Assembly: GCA_009881125.1 (NCBI GenBank)
Contig: WXFH01000001.1
Coordinates: forward strand, 1 to 64,000
Direction: 5' to 3'
Length of the DNA: 64,000 nt
Source: Acidaminobacter sp.
Lineage (GTDB): Bacteria > Bacillota_A > Clostridia > Peptostreptococcales > Acidaminobacteraceae
In this document: piece by piece, positions 59,098 to 64,000 of the stretch
How the letters are laid out: each line of letters begins with the position of its first letter
Position numbering within the stretch: position 1 is the stretch's first letter
The notes under the pieces: generated by a model
Seen by the model: only the letters and a program-made list of their open reading frames with translations
Databases searched by the model: none
What the model was told of the DNA's origin: nothing
Program-made: the position numbers and the translations under genes

Positions 59098-60476
59098 TTA
59101 AAACCATTATGTTTTTGCTGGACGGCGTCGGTGACCGGGGCCAGCCAGCCCTGGGCGGGCTGACCCCCCTGCAGGCGGCGCGGCTGCCTAATCTGGACCG
59201 AATCGCCAAAGCGGGCGAAACGGGCCTGATGGTGCCTTTCCGACCCGGAATTCCGCTGGGGACAGATCACGCCCATTATTTGCTCTTTGGCTACCAGCCT
59301 GAAGAATATCCGGGGCGGGCGGTTATAGATACCATCGGCGAAGGTCTTGAGCTCTCGCCAGAGGACATTGTTCTTCGGACCTCCTGGGCCACAGTGGGTC
59401 CGGGTGCAGCCCAGAAACACCTAAGTACGGCTGTGGAACGCCCAAGTACGGCTATGGTATACTCAAGTATGGAAACTGAACCGCCCCGTGAGGGGTATAA
59501 TTGTTTTATCATTCAGGAACGATTTACGCCCGGGATCGACCGGCAGGCCGCTGAAATCCTTGCTGCGGCGCTGCCCGAGATGTTCGAGGGCATTCGCGCG
59601 GAGTGGCATTTTTCCCACGACAGCCATGGGTTTCTGATTCTCAGGGACTGCGCTGCCCACTTCGACCCACAGGTCTCGGATACGGACCCTTTTTATGAGG
59701 GGCAGCAGGTGATGGCATGCAAGCCTTTCGAAACGGCCTCGGAAAAAGCGTCGGCGCTGGCCGGCTGGATCAACCGGTACCTCATAGAGGTTCACAGGCG
59801 CCTGAGAACCTCCGAACTCAACCAAAAGAGGGTGGCGTGCGGCCAGCTTCCAGGCAACTTCATGCTCACCAAATGGGCCGGACGGCTGCAACTGCCGGAA
59901 GCGTTCCAGCTCAGAAATGGCATGCGCAGCGCGATCATAGCGTCGAGCAAGCTGCTGAAAGGTGTCGCGGCTTCCCTGCAAATGGATTACTACGAGTGCG
60001 GGGACTATCATGAGGCGGTCAAGCTGAGCCATCAGCTCGATTACGATTACATTCACGTTCATACAAAGGCGCCGGATACGGCGGCCCATACCAAAAAACC
60101 GGAAGAAAAAGTCCGTGTCCTCGAAGCGTTGGATCAGGCTTTTGAGGCGCTGCACGCCAGTGACGACTATCTGTATATTGTCACGGGGGATCACAGCACC
60201 GCCAGCAGCGGCAGCCTGATTCACTCCGGCGAATCCGTGCCGGTGGTGTTCCTGGGAACCATGACGCGCGGCGACCTGGGAAGCGCCTTTGATGAAGTCG
60301 CCTGCGGTCTCGGCGGCCTGAGGATTACCGCTGGGGATGTGATGCCCATGGTCCTGAATCTCACAGACCGGGCCAAGCTCTACCATCTCCGGGCGGGAGA
60401 AAAAAGGCGGCTCTACAGGGCAATGCACGTCGAACCGCTGGGATTCGAGTTTTCAAAGACACAGACATCCAAGTGA
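59094..60476 (+). CDS. apgM: ApgM-like cofactor-independent phosphoglycerate mutase
   Basis: The 460-residue alkaline-phosphatase-superfamily protein begins [24 protein letters not shown] and has [33 protein letters not shown] and the metal-binding [11 protein letters not shown]. ApgM-type enzymes interconvert 2- and 3-phosphoglycerate, mainly in archaea and some bacteria. The usual metal-centre Ser appears as Thr or Ser in the GTDHAH region. A 21-bp tandem repeat (59421-59475) encodes an extra STA-rich segment. The coupling to a PP-loop gene suggests a role beyond glycolysis. Confidence 0.78.
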   Translation: MIKTIMFLLDGVGDRGQPALGGLTPLQAARLPNLDRIAKAGETGLMVPFRPGIPLGTDHAHYLLFGYQPEEYPGRAVIDTIGEGLELSPEDIVLRTSWATVGPGAAQKHLSTAVERPSTAMVYSSMETEPPREGYNCFIIQERFTPGIDRQAAEILAAALPEMFEGIRAEWHFSHDSHGFLILRDCAAHFDPQVSDTDPFYEGQQVMACKPFETASEKASALAGWINRYLIEVHRRLRTSELNQKRVACGQLPGNFMLTKWAGRLQLPEAFQLRNGMRSAIIASSKLLKGVAASLQMDYYECGDYHEAVKLSHQLDYDYIHVHTKAPDTAAHTKKPEEKVRVLEALDQAFEALHASDDYLYIVTGDHSTASSGSLIHSGESVPVVFLGTMTRGDLGSAFDEVACGLGGLRITAGDVMPMVLNLTDRAKLYHLRAGEKRRLYRAMHVEPLGFEFSKTQTSK

Positions 60477-60496
60477 AAAAGGCAGAGGTGGAAATT

Positions 60497-61309
60497 ATGG
60501 AAAGAAAAGAAATGTTAAAAAGGGTCAAGCGCGTGGTCGTCAAGGTCGGGACCTCAACGCTGACACACCCTACAGGTCATATGAACTTCAATCAGATCGA
60601 TTTGTTGACGCGCCAGCTGGCGGATATGCAGAATCAGGGCTATGAGGTCATCCTCGTAACCTCGGGCGCGATTGGTGCCGGTGTCGGCAAGCTGAACCTC
60701 AAGGAAAAGCCAAAGACCATTCCTGAAAAGCAGGCCGCTGCGGCAGTCGGCCAAGGGGTGCTCATGCACCTCTATGAGAAATTCTTCAGTGAGTATGGAA
60801 AGATCATTGGACAGATCCTGGTGACCAACGTGGACTTTCAAAATGAAAACCACAGACAGCATGCCCGGAACTCTTTCAATACACTTCTCGGCATGCAGGT
60901 GATTCCAATTGTCAACGAGAATGACGCCGTCGTTGTCGACGAGATCAAGGTGGGGGACAATGACACCTTGTCAGCCTACGTTTGTCGCAATATTGATGCG
61001 GATCTCCTGATCCTGCTCTCGGACATAGACGGTCTCTATAACGACGACCCCCGCGCCAATGAAGATGCGGCGCTCATCCAGACGGTGACGCGTATTGATG
61101 ATGACCTGAAGGCACTCGCCAAAGGCGCAGGCTCTGACCTGGCCACCGGCGGCATGGCGACCAAGCTGAGGGCAGCGGAAATTGCCCTGGAGGGCGGCGC
61201 GTATATGATCATAGCCAACGGCTCAACGGACAAAGTGCTCAACAGAATTATGGCCGGCGAGCATCTTGGAACCTTGTTCCTGCCTGCGGCTCATCGGGCG
61301 GAAAAGTAA
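60497..61309 (+). CDS. proB: Glutamate 5-kinase
   Basis: The 270-residue amino-acid kinase has [55 protein letters not shown] and [15 protein letters not shown]. It makes gamma-glutamyl phosphate, the first step of proline synthesis. It ends after the kinase domain and lacks the C-terminal PUA domain of Escherichia coli ProB. GAGGTGG precedes the ATG at 60497; an upstream in-frame ATG was rejected. proA is not present. Confidence 0.92.
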   Translation: MERKEMLKRVKRVVVKVGTSTLTHPTGHMNFNQIDLLTRQLADMQNQGYEVILVTSGAIGAGVGKLNLKEKPKTIPEKQAAAAVGQGVLMHLYEKFFSEYGKIIGQILVTNVDFQNENHRQHARNSFNTLLGMQVIPIVNENDAVVVDEIKVGDNDTLSAYVCRNIDADLLILLSDIDGLYNDDPRANEDAALIQTVTRIDDDLKALAKGAGSDLATGGMATKLRAAEIALEGGAYMIIANGSTDKVLNRIMAGEHLGTLFLPAAHRAEK

Positions 61310-61327
61310 ACAGGCGTGAAGCTGGGA

Positions 61328-61362
61328 AAGGCAATTGGCGCGGGACGCCAATTGCCTTTTTA
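61328..61362 (+). terminator. Intrinsic terminator after proB
   Basis: AAGGCAATTGGCG (61328-61340) and CGCCAATTGCCTT (61346-61358) form a 13-bp stem with a five-base loop and TTT. Confidence 0.9.
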
Positions 61363-61396
61363 AGTGAGGAGAAATAGGTTGCGGGAGATGGAAGAA

Positions 61397-61409
61397 GGTG
61401 TCTGACACC
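61397..61409 (+). repeat. 24-bp-family element, core GGTGTCTGACACC
   Basis: A single palindromic core followed by TTTTTCCGTC; it could also end transcription weakly. Confidence 0.7.
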
Positions 61410-61439
61410 TTTTTCCGTCTTTCGTCAAACGGTGTTGTA

Positions 61440-61908
61440 AGTAAGTTATAAAAAGCGTAACATATAATGGAAAATACGGCACCTGCCAAGCTGTTTTACC
61501 ATTTAGAAATGTAAAATAATGGATTAAAAGGGCGGAACCATGATCCAAAATGACCAATTTAGCTAAGTGGGCATGTGAAACGACAAAATTCGAGGTTTTT
61601 GGAGGCCGAGTGGGTAAAATGGTCCTATAAACCGCTAAAAATGTGGAACAGCCGACAAAATGAAAATCCAAAATTGCGTATTTAAGCAAGATAAAATAAG
61701 TAAAATAATAACAAAATAAACTAAAATATGTATGCTGTTTAATGCATTTACCACAAAAAACCTAGTATTTCCCAGTTAACACCTGGTGCCGCACGGTTGA
61801 TAAAAAGTAACAGTGTGATATAATCGGGTCACTGTTAAATCCGAGGGTGTGTCCTATGAAGATGACCCGGGTTTAATGTTGATCATAGATATTTCATATG
61901 TTTGAAAG
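61440..61908. other. A+T-rich gene-free region with many AAAAT runs
   Basis: About 470 bases, richer in A+T than the rest, with repeated GTAAAAT, CCAAAAT and GACAAAAT words and no convincing gene. The only ORFs (for example on the minus strand, 61360-61689) have no start signal and no domain. It ends with the promoter of the lytic transglycosylase gene. Confidence 0.5.
61797..61824 (+). promoter_or_regulatory. Promoter of the lytic transglycosylase gene
   Basis: TTGATA (61797-61802), 16 bases, TATAAT (61819-61824), about 100 bases before the start codon. Confidence 0.7.
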
Positions 61909-61923
61909 GTGTTGAACCAATAC

Positions 61924-62664
61924 ATGTCTGGTTATAGAGAGGTGTTCGCCTCCGCGCTTGGTCTTATGATCACGTGGTCTGCGGCGCTGACAGGTGGGCC
62001 TGCCCATCTAAATAACGAGGGACGTATTCTGGGATCTTTGTTGACAACTTCGGCACAGGAAATCCAAATTGAAGCCGCGTCCAATCTTGACGCCGTCGAT
62101 TTTGAAGCCGCCAACCGCCTCTATGCGGTCATGGCGAATCAGGTTGATGAGGCTATCCAATTTGAGGATCCTGAGACGCTTACCTTAAAAAAATTACAGC
62201 AAAAGGCAGAGGCGATTGCAGAACAGACTCCGCTGGACCTTGAAACTTCGCAAGTCGTTGTCGGCTATGCGGAACAGTTCGGTCTGAAGCCATCTCTGAT
62301 TCTGGCAATCATCGAGACAGAAAGCAATTTTAACCCCACTGAGGTAGGAACCCATCAAGACCGGGGGCTGATGCAGATCATCCCACCCACGGAAAAGTGG
62401 CTGGCCAAAGATATGGGCCACGCGATCGGACTTGATTACAATCCAAAGAGAATTTTTGAACCAGAATACAACATAGGACTGGCAGCGACTTATTTGGCGT
62501 TTCTGAAGGACTCCTACGGTGACAATTTTCACCGCATCCTTTCGGAATACAACCGCGGACCGTATAACCTGGCGCGTTACTATCAGCGCAATGGGACCTA
62601 CGCGACGGGCTATTCCAAAAAAGTCCTGAAGCTTGAAGCCAAATACGTTGCTTTCAACGATTAG
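61924..62664 (+). CDS. SLT-type lytic transglycosylase
   Basis: The 246-residue protein has an N-terminal hydrophobic segment (residues ~8-25, signal or anchor), a helical stalk and a C-terminal SLT domain. The catalytic glutamate is in IETESNFNP, followed by DRGLMQIIPPT and ILSEYNRGPYNLARYY. It cleaves peptidoglycan glycan strands, forming 1,6-anhydro ends, for wall turnover. The start is uncertain: AAAGGTG lies 12 bases before the ATG at 61924, while GTG (61909) and TTG (61912) overlap that site. Confidence 0.85.
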   Translation: MSGYREVFASALGLMITWSAALTGGPAHLNNEGRILGSLLTTSAQEIQIEAASNLDAVDFEAANRLYAVMANQVDEAIQFEDPETLTLKKLQQKAEAIAEQTPLDLETSQVVVGYAEQFGLKPSLILAIIETESNFNPTEVGTHQDRGLMQIIPPTEKWLAKDMGHAIGLDYNPKRIFEPEYNIGLAATYLAFLKDSYGDNFHRILSEYNRGPYNLARYYQRNGTYATGYSKKVLKLEAKYVAFND

Positions 62665-62705
62665 CACCAGTCCTCTGTGTACTTTCGTGTACGTCAAGCG
62701 CATAC

Positions 62706-62762
62706 AAAAAAATCCCCTGTGGCAGCGACTTTAAACGTCGGCGTGGACAGGGGATTTTTGCA
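62706..62762 (+). terminator. Intrinsic terminator after the transglycosylase gene
   Basis: AAAAAATCCCCTGT and ACAGGGGATTTTT form a 13-bp outer stem around 25 bases containing a GACTTT-AAACGTC inner hairpin. T-run follows. Confidence 0.85.
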
Positions 62763-62801
62763 TTCTGGAGGCGGCTTCAGTAAAAGCTTTCTATAAAGAG
62801 G

Positions 62802-62875
62802 TTTGCCGATGGTCACATTTCGAAAACCCGGCCAATTGTGGGGCGGTTGACCATCGGCAAAAATTTCTTTTTTAG
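62802..62875. terminator. Inverted pair of the extended 9-mer motif
   Basis: TTTGCCGATGGTCA (62802-62815) and TGACCATCGGCAAA (62848-62861) are a perfect 14-bp inverted repeat with 32 bases between. AATTTCTTTTTT follows on the plus strand. It lies between converging genes and may be a terminator. Confidence 0.75.
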
Positions 62876-62878
62876 GGA

Positions 62879-64000
62879 TTACCCATTGCTCCAAAAGGTC
62901 TTCAGCGCGCCGGCCAAAGCCTCAGGGGAATGGAGGGTCACCGCGTGAGACCATTCCGGCGGGAACAGTTTGCGGTACCTGCTATGGGTGAATCGGTCGT
63001 CGACGAGGAGAACTATGCCGCGGTCCGTCTCCGTACGAATGACTCTGCCGGCGGCCTGGAGAACCTTGTTCATGCCCGGGAACTGATAGGCGAACCCGTA
63101 GCCGTCGCCGGTGTTTACCTCGTAAAAGTCTTTGAGCAAATCATTTTCATAATGGAGCTGCGGGAGGCCGACGCCCACCACAATGACGCCGCTGAGCCTG
63201 TCGCCGGTGAGGTCAATGCCTTCGGAAAACAGGCCGCCGAGGACCGCAAAGACGACGCGGCTCTGCCGGGGCAAAATGTCGAAGCTCTTGATAAAGGACT
63301 CGCGCTGGGCGTCGTCCATAGTCTGCTGCTGAACGTCCACGGTGAGGCCGGCATCCGGGTCCGTGCACGCGCTGATGTCTTGGAGCAAAGCCTGGAAGTC
63401 GGAAAGGACCAGCCGCAGGTATTCATAGGAGGGGAAGAAGACGAGGTAGTGCCCCGGACGGCCGGCAGAAGCGACAGTATGAATGAGTTCTGCCAGGCTG
63501 GCGGTCGTCTGAAGGCGGTCCTTGTACCGCGTCGACAGGGCGCTGTAGACGTAGAGGCCCAGGTGGGACTGGTCAAAAGGCGAGGGCAGCCGCAGGCACA
63601 GATCCTCCCTGCTTCCCCCGGAGACATCCCGAAAATAGGGAAGAGGATGGAGTGTCGCTGAGAACAGTACGGCGGCTTTCCCCTTGGAGAGGGCGTCGTT
63701 CAGAAGCCGCTTAGGATGCAGGCAGAAGAGCTTGATCTGGAGTTCGTTCTTCCAGGACTCCGTATAGGTGATGAAGTCCGGACCGTAAAGCTCGGAAATA
63801 CGGAGAAAGCCAAGGACGTCAAAGTAAAAATCCAGCAGCTCGTCTTTGAGATCAGGGTCTATACTGCTCTTTTCTGATTTTGCCAGGAACTTCTGGGCGG
63901 CTTCTTCGAAGCGCCTCAGGCTGGCCAGAAGGGGTTCGGGCATGTCCTCATAGGTGGTATAGCGCCGGTCTGCCGCCTCTTTTTTGAGGGCGACCAGCTG
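62879..64000 (-). CDS. DinG/Rad3-type DNA helicase, C-terminal part (partial)
   Basis: The visible 373 residues run off the right edge with no start codon: the frame stays open through 64000. They contain a superfamily 2 helicase C-terminal domain with FSATLHPLPYFRD, LVFFPSYEYLRLVL, VVFAVLGGLFSEGIDL and motif VI AAGRVIRTETDRG. This is the XPD/DinG group of 5'-3' DNA helicases that often carry an Fe-S cluster in the N-terminal half, which is outside the window. The exact subfamily cannot be set. Confidence 0.87.
   Translation of the reverse strand, partial: QLVALKKEAADRRYTTYEDMPEPLLASLRRFEEAAQKFLAKSEKSSIDPDLKDELLDFYFDVLGFLRISELYGPDFITYTESWKNELQIKLFCLHPKRLLNDALSKGKAAVLFSATLHPLPYFRDVSGGSREDLCLRLPSPFDQSHLGLYVYSALSTRYKDRLQTTASLAELIHTVASAGRPGHYLVFFPSYEYLRLVLSDFQALLQDISACTDPDAGLTVDVQQQTMDDAQRESFIKSFDILPRQSRVVFAVLGGLFSEGIDLTGDRLSGVIVVGVGLPQLHYENDLLKDFYEVNTGDGYGFAYQFPGMNKVLQAAGRVIRTETDRGIVLLVDDRFTHSRYRKLFPPEWSHAVTLHSPEALAGALKTFWSNG

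Noticed and set aside
61360..61689. 109-codon minus-strand frame in the A+T-rich region
   Set aside because: No ribosome binding site, no recognisable domain, and it runs into the proB terminator area.

Overview
The window looks like chromosome of a mid-GC, anaerobic, amino-acid-fermenting Firmicute of class Clostridia. The reasons are AGGAGG-type ribosome binding sites with many GTG and TTG starts, a T-box leader, HicAB, indolepyruvate:ferredoxin oxidoreductase, an alanine/ornithine-racemase-type enzyme, threonine aldolase, an Mrp-type cation antiporter, selenium-trafficking genes and a Listeria-type flavin-based extracellular electron transfer (EET) locus. The genus cannot be fixed from the sequence alone.

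Layout. 1-5.3 kb: a start of a minus-strand gene, an 11-mer-repeat LEA/apolipoprotein-like protein, a structured RNA or terminator, two cyclic-di-GMP enzymes and a K+ channel. 5.5-7.5 kb: ornithine-racemase-like enzyme and a YczE-type membrane protein. 7.7-14 kb: EET locus (PplA-like FMN lipoprotein, FmnB/ApbE flavin transferase, Ndh2 with membrane tail, EetA, EetB, DmkB). 14.3-14.9 kb: hicBA. 15.3-18.1 kb: a second FMN-binding lipoprotein with a CitA/DcuS-type two-component pair. 18.2-20.3 kb: MBL hydrolase and threonine aldolase. 20.4-25 kb: an Mrp operon in which MrpA is replaced by small split subunits. 25.1-32.3 kb: a molybdenum hydroxylase (Mo subunit plus a fused FAD/[2Fe-2S] subunit), a selenium-type cysteine desulfurase, YedE, a TusA/YedF-like protein and a DUF3343 protein. 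32.5-40.6 kb: ABC-F protein, two-part LysO-like exporter, DUF2148 protein, IorAB, a TtcA-like PP-loop protein with a repeat-built N-terminus, and a LysE-family exporter. 40.7-50.5 kb: ABC exporter, tRNA-Leu, DUF302, DegV, NitT/TauT-type ABC system, RseC-like and small membrane proteins, T-box and tyrS. 50.7-55.5 kb: BMP-type (nucleoside) ABC importer. 56.1-64 kb: NatAB-type ABC system, a PP-loop protein coupled to an ApgM-like phosphoglycerate mutase, proB, a lytic transglycosylase and the C-terminal part of a DinG/Rad3-type helicase.

Two dispersed repeat systems overlie the genes and are the most unusual content. (1) The 9-mer GCCGATGGT (extended TTTTGCCGATGGTCACC) was counted by eye 34 times on both strands, about 15 of them in the small intergenic fraction; four inverted pairs form hairpins, several in terminators, as DNA-uptake sequences do in Neisseria and Haemophilus. 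(2) A family of short elements built on a strict 24-bp unit, a 12-bp core such as GTGTCAGACACC or GTCCGCGTCACC plus a spacer that usually contains AAGTT, occurs singly, as terminators and as tandem arrays; one array of 12 units is translated in frame inside the TtcA-like gene. A third, longer element (about 29.0 and 55.55 kb) is a paired hairpin terminator.

Inferred physiology: NADH is oxidised by Ndh2 to a quinone (DmkB) and electrons pass through EetAB to flavinylated surface lipoproteins. Mrp handles Na+/H+. Amino acids are fermented through racemase, aldolase and IOR steps, with export of surplus basic amino acids. Three Fur-box-like palindromes, before the molybdenum hydroxylase, yedE and rseC-like genes, suggest a shared metal or redox regulator.
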